A stretch of DNA of 64,000 bases from Parapedobacter deserti (GCF_042646065.1 NZ_JBHRTA010000038.1:124001-188000), one strand, 5' to 3'. Positions 28,901 through 37,387 are shown, counted from the first letter of the stretch. The notes: a model not told the origin generated them from the letters alone. A program made the numbers and translations.

Positions 28901-29445
28901 TTATCCGTATCGGGCACAACAGACAGCGCCGTTGGGGTGATTCGACACCGCCCATTCCCAATGTCGGCGACTACGCCGATGACTTTCATTTCACCGGACA
29001 GTTGGAGAATGCACGGCTTGTTATGGTAAATACGCAAGAGTCTGCGGATGAAACGGTAGTGACCGCTGATGAATCCATCACCATCAAGGCGGTCATCGGC
29101 GAGATGAAGTACGATGTTACCAATTTTGTGGCCAAAGCGGGGCAGACGCTGAAAATTGTCTTTGAAAATCCGGATCACATGCAGCACAATCTGCTGGTTC
29201 TTAAGCCCGGCACGTTGGAAAAGGTTGGACAGGCTGCTGATGAACTGGCCAAACAGCCCAATGGCGTAGAGATGCAATACATCCCCAATACGCCGGATGT
29301 TCTGTTCAGTACGCCGCTTGTCGACCCCGAGCATCGTTACGAGCTGACGTTTACGGTGCCTTCCACGCCAGGCGATTATCCGTACGTGTGTACGTTTCCG
29401 GGACACTGGCGGATTATGCATGGCGTGATGAAGGTGACGAGGTAG
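25930..29445 (+). CDS. ThuA / sugar-dehydrogenase-like propeller / HEAT / LamG-like / azurin multidomain lipoprotein
   Basis: A 1171-residue lipoprotein (lipobox F-F-F-S-C, Cys19). Domains in order: ThuA-like glutamine-amidotransferase fold (about 33-236); a beta-propeller of the type in PVC-group membrane-bound dehydrogenases (about 276-652), with two D-T-D-G-D-G-K-A-D calcium-type loops; HEAT-like helical repeats (about 660-840); a LamG/concanavalin-like beta sandwich (about 868-1035); and an azurin/plastocyanin domain (about 1046-1171). The type-1 copper ligands are complete: His1086, Cys1154, His1159 and Met1163 in C-T-F-P-G-H-W-R-I-M. Relatives usually end in a CxxCH cytochrome domain; none is present here. 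I chose the ATG at 25930 because a TTG at 25918 only adds four residues. Probable role: periplasmic sugar oxidation with electrons leaving through copper. This is inference. Confidence 0.88.
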   Translation: MNKLTRILLLALVPLFFFSCGGQRNRDDGPRRLELFFLGHASKHHDSELLADILAQEYFSEGINITYSVDPDDLTRSDLHRYDGLIVYANHDSISPAQERALLDYVASGKGFIPLHSASFCFRNSPEVVALIGGQFKSHGGGAFSAEIVKPDHPAVAGVEPFETEWDETYVHDNIADDIVVLMERVDSTHREPYTWVKEYGEGRVFYTAFGHDERTFRNPGFLQLVKSGILWAVGEQAVKKMKDYAIAQPVYEDARMPNYERRDPPPRYQLPLSAEESQTLIQVPVGFRLELFASEPDIRKPIAMDWDEKGRLWVIETVDYPNTVRDNKSEGDDRITILEDTDGDGKADKFTVFAEGLNIPTAFTFANGGVIVAQAPHFLFLKDTDGDGKADVREVLIDGWGTYDTHAGPSNLRYGMDNKIWGTVGYSGFEGTIGGQPFKFGAGVYRFDTGAKHFEFLGTTSNNTWGLGFSEDFDVFISTANNEHSDFFAIPAHYYERVGLMERGIEKIDAHYNMHVLTKELRQVDVHGGFTAAAGHSLYTARAFPQEYWNRVAFICEPTGRLVHRHFLEQVGAGFREKGDGWNMIASSDNWFGPVEAKVGPDGSLWVLDWYNFIIQHNPTPEGFENGVGNAYIDPLRDNTRGRIYRMVHEDAKPSKSYKLNPKRPGTLVDALESDNQFWRLTAQRLLVESGDKDVAGKLHALIRDRSVDEINVNGGAIHAIWTLHGLGLLDGSDEKSLQIVVDALKHPAPGVRRAAIQVLPVDKAGVVDHLIASGVTRDTDLRVRLAAFLALSDASPSAEIGKAIFESVQQPDNVADKWVSHALLIAGAVHRQAFMGEYHQQFGHPDLSNTDGSLAERIVAGKRMTVLPLSTERGGTIGGRQVPDFANQEISFVAEVRPPEMRRILVEGVLVSHGDNKDGYAVYLKDGRVHFQVNQKGRKAIIHSGEPLPTEFTVKASLLSGGKMTLSIDGKQVAESKTAGLFAEVPGGFIRIGHNRQRRWGDSTPPIPNVGDYADDFHFTGQLENARLVMVNTQESADETVVTADESITIKAVIGEMKYDVTNFVAKAGQTLKIVFENPDHMQHNLLVLKPGTLEKVGQAADELAKQPNGVEMQYIPNTPDVLFSTPLVDPEHRYELTFTVPSTPGDYPYVCTFPGHWRIMHGVMKVTR

Positions 29446-29474
29446 CGCACGACTTAACAAGCAACAAGCTTGGA

Positions 29475-29510
29475 CTGGCCCGGCGATGTGTAAGACACGT
29501 GCCGGGCCGG
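29475..29510. terminator. Bidirectional terminator between convergent genes
   Basis: CTGGCCCGGC (29475-29484) pairs with GCCGGGCCGG (29501-29510) over 10 bp with one G-T. An inner ATGTGT/ACACGT stem extends it with one bulged G. TTCATTTTAG follows on the plus strand. It serves the ThuA-azurin gene and possibly the convergent DUF5695-like gene. Confidence 0.7.
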
Positions 29511-29516
29511 TTCATT

Positions 29517-32261
29517 TTAGCGGCGGAGCCATAGGGTTTCCCCAGAGCTGCCTAACGGGATTTCATACTGCCCCTGGTCATTTTTGTGGTATCCAGCCAG
29601 CGTGTACCTGCTATCTTCCCCCGTTTCCTCCAGACGTAGATAAGTCATAGGCGTATGGCCATTGTCCGGAGCAAGGGTGACGCGAACCTCACCGGTTTTA
29701 TCGTGGTAGGCGACGTCGGTTATCCGCCCGACATCCAGGGTGATCCAAAGGCCGGCGGGGGCGATGAATACACGGGACTGTCCGGCGGTGGTCACCTTCG
29801 TGGTGATCCAATTGTTCTTCTGTTTCAGCACGCCGCTGAACGCCAGCCAACCGAACTCAGCATGTTTGGTGATGTATGTGCCCGAGTTTACGGCGTAGCC
29901 GTAAAAACCGCAGCCGTAGTCGCCCGCATAGCCATCGATGGCCAGCGTGGACGGATAGGAATGAAACGCCGCTGGGCCGAAGCCATCTGCTGTGATGTTG
30001 GCCAGCGCGCCCATGACCCCGGCGTGACCTACGCGGAGCAGGTAAAAATCATCGGGGTTGTCCCGGTAATGCGTAAGCACGGGAATGGAGTTAAGGGCAG
30101 ACCCATAGTGGTGCAGCTGCCGTTCGATGCGGGAAAGTTTGCCACCGTAGACGAAATCCCAATACCTGCGGGCGCTCCCATTGTAACCCCAATGCGGCAC
30201 AGTGGGCATATACGCCAGGATTGCGTTTAGCGTCACCAGCGCTTTCTCGTCAAATCCGAAGTAGCGCGACCACAGGTATACTTCCTCCTGCCCCGTTGAA
30301 TCCCAAGGCATTTCACTGCCAAAGGGGTAATTCAACGAACGCCAATGGTCTGCCCGTTTGCGCATGGCCGCTTCGAGTTGGTCGGCCATATCGGTATATC
30401 CTTCGTTTTTCAGGTCATTGAGCACCAGCAGGAAAACGGAGCCCTCCATCTGACCGAACTGGGCATAATGCGGGGCGTGTTCGACCATGGCCATCGCAGT
30501 GTGGTAAGCGCGCTCGAGGGACGTTTGCCAGCGTGTTTCTGTAACAAGGCCAACATAATGACGCGCAAGCCGGTACATCACCCAATGGGCAGCTGTCACA
30601 TGCGGATAGTTGTAGGATCGCCCAGGGCTGTCGGCTTCTTTTTTCTTCCACGCCGCCCAGCCGCTGTAGTTGATGGTGTCGCTGTAGGTGCCTGGGGGCA
30701 TGGAATCCGGTTCGTAATAAAACAAACTCTTTTTTACACCGTATTGCAGCGGCCCCTCGTTGTATTGGATGCCTCCCCATAGTGTTTCGTTGACAAATCG
30801 TTTCAGCTTTTCCACTTCAGTACCATCGGGCAGCAACACCTGCTTCATCACTGCGGCCAGCCAGCTACCAGCCCCGGCCTCATCACTTAAACCTGCGAAC
30901 CACGCACGCGACTCTTGAGTCAGGTGTTTCTTTGCTTCATAATCGTAGTTGATGACCGACGGCGAGCGGCCGAAAGGGTCGTTGTCGTCTTCATACCATT
31001 GCGCCGTGGTGAGGAAACGGCCAAGATCGGTCACTGCATCCCGCTCGGGTTTGATGACCTTATAGTTTACGGTTTGCCTGGCACCATCGGCATAGGTGAT
31101 GGTAAGTCGCGCTCGGCCCCATTGCTCGCCGGCGATTTCATAGGTGTGCCATTGGTTTGTCGTTTGCTTCCCTTTTTTAATGGACAGCGCGTTTGCCGGA
31201 TGTGATTCGATGGATTTCACCTTGCTGTGGTAACGGAGGAAGAGTTTGGCAGGAGCATCCTGTGGCACCACATAGCCCGGTATACCCACCGCCACCGGGC
31301 GCCGTTGGCGGGCGAGTTCGTCTTCGATCTGCCGGACGTCCGGCGCCATGACAAACCGCAGGGCATAGCTTTTCGTTTCGCCGGGCTGAAGGATGGACGA
31401 AGTAGGCTCGTTCCATTGCGTTACGCCACTCCATTCTGCCGTTGCATGGGCCTTACTGTGGATCATCCACTCGTGAAATCCTTCGAATACAATACTCCGC
31501 GGTGTGGGGTCGTCATTTAGGGGATTATAAGCCTCAAAGGGCGCGTTCTCATGGGGCAACACCAACAACACCGGTCCGTTTCCGTGAAGCCGGTTTACCT
31601 GGAGGTAGCCAGCGTCCATTCCGAGATACGGATCGAAAAAGACATTGTCGGCATGCGCCTCATCCAAGCTCTTATCCTGCAAGATGTTATTAAAAACCAT
31701 CGGGATGCCCAGGGAACCGATTTCTATGGCGGAGTTTGTCGTGTTGGTTAGCTCGAAGCGGAGCACCAGCATCCCGTCAACCGATTGCCAGAAACGTTTC
31801 ACGGCAAGCGGAACATCCGAAGGCAATGTCGGCGTCAGGTCTGAGGCAGCAAACGTATCGCCCGTTGCCGGCAAAGGAATCACAGGCGCACGTTTGGTGG
31901 CCGTAGCGTAAGACTGCCACGGCATCTGCGCGCCGGTCCTCACCCGCATATTGATATCGCCAAGGTGATACAAACCATCCTTTGCACGCGCTTCGAGCCG
32001 TTCGGCAGGAGTGTAGTCAAAAGCAGTATCGGTAAGGGGAATCAGACCTGCAGCTGTTTGGGACGCCTTGACGAGCTTAAGCTTGAAAGGCGGGGCGGCG
32101 AATTCGACGGTGCCATCCTCCAGCCCTAGTGTAGACGGACGCTGGGCGATGCGTTCCCAAGGAGATTGTGCTTGTACGGACAACACACAAAGTGCCATTG
32201 TGCTGTATGTCAGTGAATACCGATAGAACGACAGCGAGTATTGAAACAATAAGGTCAGCAT
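29517..32261 (-). CDS. DUF5695-like large secreted protein, predicted carbohydrate-active
   Basis: A 914-residue exported protein; the signal segment ends L-S-V-Q-A-Q at about residue 32. The first ~400 residues look like beta-sandwich domains (W-Q-S-V-D-G-M-L-V-L-R-F-E-L-T-N-T-T). The second half is helix-rich, with repeated Trp/Tyr/His motifs (Y-N-Y-P-H-V-T-A-A-H-W-V-M-Y-R-L-A-R; F-G-S-E-M-P-W-D-S-T-G-Q-E-E-V-Y) that suggest an (alpha/alpha)6 toroid as in several glycoside hydrolases and lyases. A final beta domain follows. I associate it with DUF5695 from memory; no biochemical activity can be assigned. It has its own -7 box and is separated from the upstream TlpA operon by a terminator. 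Confidence 0.6.
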   Translation of the reverse strand: MLTLLFQYSLSFYRYSLTYSTMALCVLSVQAQSPWERIAQRPSTLGLEDGTVEFAAPPFKLKLVKASQTAAGLIPLTDTAFDYTPAERLEARAKDGLYHLGDINMRVRTGAQMPWQSYATATKRAPVIPLPATGDTFAASDLTPTLPSDVPLAVKRFWQSVDGMLVLRFELTNTTNSAIEIGSLGIPMVFNNILQDKSLDEAHADNVFFDPYLGMDAGYLQVNRLHGNGPVLLVLPHENAPFEAYNPLNDDPTPRSIVFEGFHEWMIHSKAHATAEWSGVTQWNEPTSSILQPGETKSYALRFVMAPDVRQIEDELARQRRPVAVGIPGYVVPQDAPAKLFLRYHSKVKSIESHPANALSIKKGKQTTNQWHTYEIAGEQWGRARLTITYADGARQTVNYKVIKPERDAVTDLGRFLTTAQWYEDDNDPFGRSPSVINYDYEAKKHLTQESRAWFAGLSDEAGAGSWLAAVMKQVLLPDGTEVEKLKRFVNETLWGGIQYNEGPLQYGVKKSLFYYEPDSMPPGTYSDTINYSGWAAWKKKEADSPGRSYNYPHVTAAHWVMYRLARHYVGLVTETRWQTSLERAYHTAMAMVEHAPHYAQFGQMEGSVFLLVLNDLKNEGYTDMADQLEAAMRKRADHWRSLNYPFGSEMPWDSTGQEEVYLWSRYFGFDEKALVTLNAILAYMPTVPHWGYNGSARRYWDFVYGGKLSRIERQLHHYGSALNSIPVLTHYRDNPDDFYLLRVGHAGVMGALANITADGFGPAAFHSYPSTLAIDGYAGDYGCGFYGYAVNSGTYITKHAEFGWLAFSGVLKQKNNWITTKVTTAGQSRVFIAPAGLWITLDVGRITDVAYHDKTGEVRVTLAPDNGHTPMTYLRLEETGEDSRYTLAGYHKNDQGQYEIPLGSSGETLWLRR

Positions 32262-32282
32262 AGTATCAAACGTTCAAAAGAA

Positions 32283-32290
32283 CAAATGTA
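32283..32290 (-). promoter_or_regulatory. Candidate -7 element for the DUF5695-like gene
   Basis: Minus-strand TACATTTG (32283-32290) is a perfect TAnnTTTG box 22 nt upstream of the ATG at 32261. No TTTG is found 19-20 nt further upstream, so an activator may be needed, or the box may be chance. Confidence 0.4.
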
Positions 32291-32362
32291 AAAAAGACAG
32301 CATTAATCCGATCGTTCGATATTACCTATTTATATTCAGATTTTGATGGATTATGTACCGCA

Positions 32363-32397
32363 CAAAAAAAAGCCCTTGCACGGCTACGGTGCAAGGG
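32363..32397 (-). terminator. Intrinsic terminator of the sigma/FecR/SusC3 operon
   Basis: On the minus strand a perfect 9-bp stem (CCCTTGCAC 32373-32381 with GTGCAAGGG 32389-32397) is followed by a run of T (complement of 32364-32371). It starts 22 nt after the TlpA-like stop and is a textbook terminator. Confidence 0.85.
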
Positions 32398-32418
32398 GAA
32401 GCAACAGGGTTAGGTGAT

Positions 32419-33567
32419 CTATCGATTTGAAAAGACTTCCGCCAAGACAGTATGCAGCCGCTCGTCGCGCAAGTTTGACGCCACAATTTTACCTTCGGGG
32501 TCGATGAGGTAATTCTGTGGCACACCGCGCACACCGTAAAGCACGGCGACGGCATTGCTCCACCCATTGAGATCAGAGACATTTACCCAAGGCAAACCGT
32601 CTTTTTCGATAGCTGCGAGCCAGGCATCGCGGCCGCTTTTGCTATCAAGCGATATGCCCAGCACTTCCAAGCCTTTGTCTTTATAAGCTTGGTATGCCTT
32701 TACAAGATTCGGGTTTTCAGCACGGCAGGGCGCACACCAGCTGGCCCAGAAGTCGATAAGCACGTAGCGGCCTCGGTAGTCTGACAGGTGGACTGGGTTG
32801 CCGTTGACGTCTGGCTGTGTGAAGTCTGGCGCGATGTTACCTATCTGGATGGTTTTTTCGGCAATGATTCGGGCTGTAAGTGCCTTGGCAGTAGTGAGGC
32901 TGCGGACTTCTTCCGAGAGGCTCGCCAGTACCGGCTCAATCTCGCTTAGCGGATGGGTATTGGCCACGTCGCGCAGCGCTTCGGCGGAAAAGATGGAGTT
33001 TGGGTTGTTTTTCGCAAACTCGAGTTCTTTCTGCCGACGGGTTTCCAAAATGCCATCAACTTTTTCCCGCAGTGCGGTCATCTTTTCATTGTATTGCGGG
33101 TCGTCTTGCGGAATGGAGGCCGCGGTTTTACTCGCATTGTCCATAATGGCTATAAAACATCCCCCGACTTCATCGAGGAAGGTGGTGTATTCGTCGTGCA
33201 GCGGGGAGCCGGTGATTGCTGAGTTGTGTAGTGAGTCGGTGACGGCGATATGGTAATCTTCGTTCCCGATATAAAAATACAGGCGGTCACCGATGTTCTG
33301 GGTCATGTATTTGCCCTTATTTTCGTGGTCCAGTATCATTCGCGCAAAATTGGGCTCGGCTACTTCACCTTCGAAGGCAAAGCTGCCATCTTTGACGATG
33401 GTCGAGTCGCTGTGTTCGCCGGCTGCACCTTGGTAGTCGAAATATACTTTGCTGCCATCTTTAGCGGCTGGTGCCCTGCCGATAATTTTGAATCCCTCTT
33501 GGGCCTGGACTATGGTACTGCCAACCGCGAATGCGGCCAGTAGGACAGATAATTTCTTGTTCTTCAT
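32419..33567 (-). CDS. TlpA-like thioredoxin family protein with DUF4369-type N-terminus
   Basis: A 382-residue exported thioredoxin-fold protein. I place the start at the ATG at 33567: it gives a signal peptide (MKNKKLSVLL... ending T-I-V-Q-A-Q), whereas the frame upstream of it is hydrophilic. Residues about 24-115 form a DUF4369-like beta domain, about 150-235 are helical, and about 243-380 form the AhpC/TSA-TlpA fold with the redox motif W-C-A-P-C (Cys278, Cys281) and cis-Pro loop G-V-P-Q-N-Y. It would act as a periplasmic or envelope disulfide reductase. It is the last gene of the SusC3 operon, 34 nt after the PKD-like gene. This order (SusC-SusD-DUF4843-PKD-TlpA) recurs in Bacteroidota and suggests a redox or metal-linked substrate. 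Confidence 0.9.
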   Translation of the reverse strand: MKNKKLSVLLAAFAVGSTIVQAQEGFKIIGRAPAAKDGSKVYFDYQGAAGEHSDSTIVKDGSFAFEGEVAEPNFARMILDHENKGKYMTQNIGDRLYFYIGNEDYHIAVTDSLHNSAITGSPLHDEYTTFLDEVGGCFIAIMDNASKTAASIPQDDPQYNEKMTALREKVDGILETRRQKELEFAKNNPNSIFSAEALRDVANTHPLSEIEPVLASLSEEVRSLTTAKALTARIIAEKTIQIGNIAPDFTQPDVNGNPVHLSDYRGRYVLIDFWASWCAPCRAENPNLVKAYQAYKDKGLEVLGISLDSKSGRDAWLAAIEKDGLPWVNVSDLNGWSNAVAVLYGVRGVPQNYLIDPEGKIVASNLRDERLHTVLAEVFSNR

Positions 33568-33601
33568 TTTTTGCTTTTTTTCTATTCCTTTAATTATTCG
33601 C

Positions 33602-35023
33602 TTAAAAATTTCTAAATGCGACGTCCACTGGATACCCCGGGATACCATCGATCTGTCCGGTTAGGTCGCCGAAGCGTCCCGTCTGTATGGCGAGGAAGTA
33701 CAAACTTGATCCCGAACCAACGACAAGGGTGTTCTGACCGTTGTGAAATTTCATCATGGTGATCGGTGTATCGAAACTGGTTTCCAGCTCGCGTATATCT
33801 TCATTTAATGGGTTATACCGATAGACTTTATTGCCTGACGCGATATAAATAACCCCATTCTGGGCGGCCAGTAATTTGGTATTTTCCCCGAATAGGTTTT
33901 GGCGCACGAACAGCCGGTTATGGCCGGGCGTAAAGGTGAATGGCCCATTGAAGTTAACGGTAAACGCCAACTCGCGGATGGTGCCATCGGCTCCCCTAAC
34001 ATAGGCATAGGTTTCGGTGTTATTGGACTGCACGATATCCACCAAATCCATGCCGACGTTGGTTGGGTCAAAGATGCCGGTGTTTGTGACGGTATATTGG
34101 GTGCCGAAATAGGTGGGAACACCATATAAATTGAACCGCAAAAACTGCCGTTTGATACGGTCGAAAGCGATGAAGCTGTATTGGCCATTCACGTTGGCCA
34201 TGACGAATTTTGGTGCCAGGTTATAGTCTCCATCTGCATACGAGCCGAACATGCCATAGGTGGCCGCCTGATCCCAAGTGTGGGTGGTACCGCCGTAAAA
34301 CCTGCCGTTGATCACTCCCATCATGACGCCCTGGGGATGCTGGACCATGTGCCCAACCTCGATGGTCGGCGGGGGCAAAAAGAAGTTTGTGGCAAGGGTA
34401 TTTGGATAGACAGGATCTTCCTGCATGGTCGTCACATTCAGTCGGACACCACCGTTTTGCGTGATGATCCAATAACCGAGCGGTGTCCCGCCTGTGGTCT
34501 GGTTTGTCATGTATAACAGGTGTCTTGGATTGGCTGGAAGTTGTTTGCCGTTGATGGCTTCATATAGGCGTGACTGTACGGTACTGTCCGGTTTGATAAA
34601 GGATAACTGGGTGACCCCGTTCTCTACACTAAGTACCGTCATGCCACTGACAAATTCGGTAACGCCCTGGATATAGAAACGGTGGAAATACCGCATTCCG
34701 TTCGCTTTGTTGTGGATAGTCAAAAGGGCATGATAGCGGTTTGCTTGTAGTCCGAATACCATGCGTAGCGAAGGGCCGACCTGTTCGATGCTCGAATCAG
34801 CTTCGGGCACCCCAATACGCCATTCCAATTCGATATCGGCGTCTGCCGGAGCGATAATTTCGGGTTCGATAATCAAGCTATCGCCCACAATGGCTCCGTA
34901 GGTTTCCAATAGGTTGGTGACTTCCGGTGCTACAGGCATATTAATGTCGTAGTTGCCCTTGTCTTTATAACAGCTGACCGATAGGATGGACAATATGCTA
35001 AGTGCTATTACAAATTTTTTCAT
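33602..35023 (-). CDS. PKD-like family lipoprotein
   Basis: A 473-residue lipoprotein (lipobox L-S-V-S-C, Cys18). An N-terminal PKD/Ig-like domain (about 35-115, with E-L-E-W-R-I-G) is followed by about 350 residues of repeated beta structure that read like a propeller (Y-I-A-S-G-N-K-V-Y-R-Y-N-P; L-V-V-G-S-G-S-S-L-Y-F-L). This matches the Bacteroidota 'PKD-like family lipoprotein' found after SusD and DUF4843 genes. It starts 2 nt after the DUF4843 stop and is translationally close to both neighbours. It is probably a surface accessory protein; ligand unknown. Confidence 0.82.
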   Translation of the reverse strand: MKKFVIALSILSILSVSCYKDKGNYDINMPVAPEVTNLLETYGAIVGDSLIIEPEIIAPADADIELEWRIGVPEADSSIEQVGPSLRMVFGLQANRYHALLTIHNKANGMRYFHRFYIQGVTEFVSGMTVLSVENGVTQLSFIKPDSTVQSRLYEAINGKQLPANPRHLLYMTNQTTGGTPLGYWIITQNGGVRLNVTTMQEDPVYPNTLATNFFLPPPTIEVGHMVQHPQGVMMGVINGRFYGGTTHTWDQAATYGMFGSYADGDYNLAPKFVMANVNGQYSFIAFDRIKRQFLRFNLYGVPTYFGTQYTVTNTGIFDPTNVGMDLVDIVQSNNTETYAYVRGADGTIRELAFTVNFNGPFTFTPGHNRLFVRQNLFGENTKLLAAQNGVIYIASGNKVYRYNPLNEDIRELETSFDTPITMMKFHNGQNTLVVGSGSSLYFLAIQTGRFGDLTGQIDGIPGYPVDVAFRNF

Positions 35024-35025
35024 GA

Positions 35026-35862
35026 TTATCTTACCTCCTGTCCGTTTTCGTCAATAAAGTAATGCCTCCCCGCAGCGGCGCTGTAACGCAAAAGTATGGT
35101 GCGGCTGGGGTTGTCCCGGTGGTAAAAATGATAGTTTGGATTTGTCCCTTCAGTGAGCGGTTCGAGTACATATCCTTTTTCAGGATTGTCAGCGACCCAA
35201 CTGAATGGATTGTTTAACATCCGGGTGAGTAGATTTGCAAAGTACGTGTTGCGCGGCGCATCCAACCCCTCTGTGGTCATTTCGGTTTGCTCGGTGACCA
35301 GGATGAAAAGTTGATGTTTGACACGTGAGTACGCGCCCAGCCACATGCTCCACCAGTATGGTTGTTCCAAACGAGCCGAAAAGACAACCCGTGCCCGGAT
35401 AATCCGAGGGTTTTCGACGCCGAAGTCATCAGATGCCTGAAGTTTTATGATCAGTGAAACGGACTGATCTTCCAAATCTGCGGCGTTATAGAGGACCAGT
35501 GGCAAAAATGCATTTCCGGAGTCAGCCGGGACCGGATATTGGTCTTTTAAGGGCTCGTAGTGCTCACCTGCAATCGCTGTTGAGGAATCCTGTTCTATAT
35601 AGGCGCGGAAGTGACGAACGCGCCCTTCGCGGAAGCCGGAAACGCGTGTAAGAAGATTGACCGTATCCTGTGCTTTAGTCATGTCGTAAGCAAAGGTGTA
35701 GGTGACACTATCCGGGATCGTCTTTAAATAGTTTGTGTCAAGGTCAAAATAAACATTAGCGGAATGCTGAAACGTTTGTAATTCTGCTTGATTACAACTG
35801 CTGCAGAGCACAGTGACGCCAACCAATAGATATAACGCCTGTATTGTCAATTTGTAATGCAT
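35026..35862 (-). CDS. DUF4843 domain lipoprotein
   Basis: A 278-residue lipoprotein. The ATG at 35862 is chosen because it directly opens the signal sequence M-H-Y-K-L-T-I-Q-A-L with lipobox L-C-S-S-C (Cys20); the in-frame Met 20 codons upstream lies in the SusD gene and adds a charged extension. The body is beta-rich with the V-Y-F-D-L-D-T, Y-T-F-A-Y and I-A-G-E-H-Y motifs I associate with DUF4843. Function is unknown; the family is nearly always adjacent to SusD. It lies 13 nt after SusD3. Confidence 0.82.
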   Translation of the reverse strand: MHYKLTIQALYLLVGVTVLCSSCNQAELQTFQHSANVYFDLDTNYLKTIPDSVTYTFAYDMTKAQDTVNLLTRVSGFREGRVRHFRAYIEQDSSTAIAGEHYEPLKDQYPVPADSGNAFLPLVLYNAADLEDQSVSLIIKLQASDDFGVENPRIIRARVVFSARLEQPYWWSMWLGAYSRVKHQLFILVTEQTEMTTEGLDAPRNTYFANLLTRMLNNPFSWVADNPEKGYVLEPLTEGTNPNYHFYHRDNPSRTILLRYSAAAGRHYFIDENGQEVR

Positions 35863-35875
35863 GATCTTAAAAAAA

Positions 35876-37366
35876 TTAACGTTCGCCATAAATAATTTCG
35901 TCGTCTGGTAGTGGAAGGACAAAAATCAGATTGCTCGGCGCTATGACCACTCCCTGTAGGTTTCGGAACGGACGGTTGAGCCGTTTATGGGTATAAAACA
36001 ACTGTCCTTCAGCAAAGAGTTCTTTGCGGTATTCTTTCACGAGTTCTTCTTCAAATTCCACGGCGTTGGCAACAGACAACGGTTGGTCGATGCCCCGATT
36101 CCGACGTACAGCGTCTATGTATTGGGTCGCCAACTCGGGATTAGACTCATAGGTGCACTCCGCGGCGATATAGTATAGTTCGCTTAATCGTAGTGCTGGA
36201 GCCATCAGGTAGTGCCTATTAGCATTATTTTCATTACTAAGTGGGTTCCTGCGGTATTTGTGGATCTCTGAGATATACACGTTGTTTACGCCGACCGTGC
36301 TAAGCCATTGCCGGTAGCGGAGGTCGGTACTGCCGGCACCGGAGGTCTCGTAAATGGTTTGTGCGGCTTCTTGGAGAAGGTGCATGCCGGCAGTTCCTGT
36401 GCGGAACCAGTTCGTGTTCAGATCGTGATTTTTGCGAGGGATGTACCATGCAAAAACGAGCTCTGTATAAAGGATGCGGTCTCTTTTGTCTTCATCCACA
36501 GCCAAAAAATCACTACTTGCCGTGAAGGGAAACTTGTTAGATAACATGACTTCCATTGCGTTTTCATACGCGTTAAGTTTGTCCTGTTTATAAAGATACG
36601 CACGGGCAAGCGTACCGCACACCGCGTAATAGTTCATACGGTGCCGTCGGTTTTGAAGGAACAGGTCATGGTTGGTTAGTTCAGGCCCCGGTGTGCCATT
36701 AGCATTCAACGGGTATGCCGCGATGTAGCTGGATGCCCGTATGGGCTCGTCAACCAGCAAGGCCTTGGCCGCTTGCAAATCTCGGATTGCCGAATCCAAA
36801 ACGGCTGAAACGGAAGACATCGCGGTAGGCATGTTGCTGTATGATGTCACATATGGAATGGCGTTGGCGTTGGGGCTGACCGCAAAAGCCGGTGCAAATA
36901 GCCGAAGGGCATCGAAATGTAAGTAGGCCCGCAGGGCTAAGGTTTCGCCTTTGATCAAAGCATAGTAGCCGGGGGCAAAAATCCGCTCTTGTTCATCGAT
37001 ATGTTCCAAGATCAGGTTGCAGTTGGCTATGGCATGATACAAGCCTCTCCAGATGCCATCCTTGCGACGGATGAAATCGCCGTTGTCATATTGGAAATTG
37101 CGTGTCTGCATGTAGCGGAGTGGATCGTTTGCCGATATGTTGTAGTTCTGGATCAAGACCTCGGGCGTACCTACGGTCAACTCTCTGCCATATAGGGCGT
37201 TATCCGTACAGCGCGTGTAGACGCCCAGTAACGCTTCTTGGAAACCTTCTTGGGAGGAAAACAGCAAGTGACGGTCTACCTCCGTCTCAGGTCGGACATC
37301 CAGCCACTGCCTGCATGAGGTCAGGGTTAATAGCAAAACTGCAAATGGTATAATCGTTTTTTTCAT
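35876..37366 (-). CDS. SusD/RagB family nutrient-binding lipoprotein (SusD3)
   Basis: A SusD homologue of 496 residues from the ATG at 37366 (an ATG at 37378 would add M-L-K-T). The lipobox is L-T-S-C-R (Cys18). Typical motifs: G-V-Y-T-R-C near residue 50, helix E-T-L-A-L-R-A-Y-L-H-F-D-A-L-R-L-F-A-P (about 140-158), R-L-S-E-L-Y-Y-I-A-A-E-C and E-Y-R-K-E-L-F-A-E-G-Q-L-F-Y-T-H-K-R. It ends P-L-P-D-D-E-I-I-Y-G-E-R, the short form of the SusD tail. It is cotranscribed with SusC3, 21 nt upstream. Together they form the outer-membrane importer of the sigma-regulated locus. Confidence 0.93.
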   Translation of the reverse strand: MKKTIIPFAVLLLTLTSCRQWLDVRPETEVDRHLLFSSQEGFQEALLGVYTRCTDNALYGRELTVGTPEVLIQNYNISANDPLRYMQTRNFQYDNGDFIRRKDGIWRGLYHAIANCNLILEHIDEQERIFAPGYYALIKGETLALRAYLHFDALRLFAPAFAVSPNANAIPYVTSYSNMPTAMSSVSAVLDSAIRDLQAAKALLVDEPIRASSYIAAYPLNANGTPGPELTNHDLFLQNRRHRMNYYAVCGTLARAYLYKQDKLNAYENAMEVMLSNKFPFTASSDFLAVDEDKRDRILYTELVFAWYIPRKNHDLNTNWFRTGTAGMHLLQEAAQTIYETSGAGSTDLRYRQWLSTVGVNNVYISEIHKYRRNPLSNENNANRHYLMAPALRLSELYYIAAECTYESNPELATQYIDAVRRNRGIDQPLSVANAVEFEEELVKEYRKELFAEGQLFYTHKRLNRPFRNLQGVVIAPSNLIFVLPLPDDEIIYGER

Positions 37367-37387
37367 CGTTTTCAACATAAATTGAAC

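Noticed and set aside
25930..29445. A cytochrome domain expected in this PVC-type dehydrogenase family
   Set aside because: I looked through the whole protein for CxxCH and found none; the only C-terminal redox motif is the type-1 copper site.
28831..29460. A 209-codon minus-strand ORF antisense to the azurin domain
   Set aside because: The plus strand encodes the cupredoxin motif with all copper ligands. The antisense frame has no recognisable domain and overlaps the terminator region.
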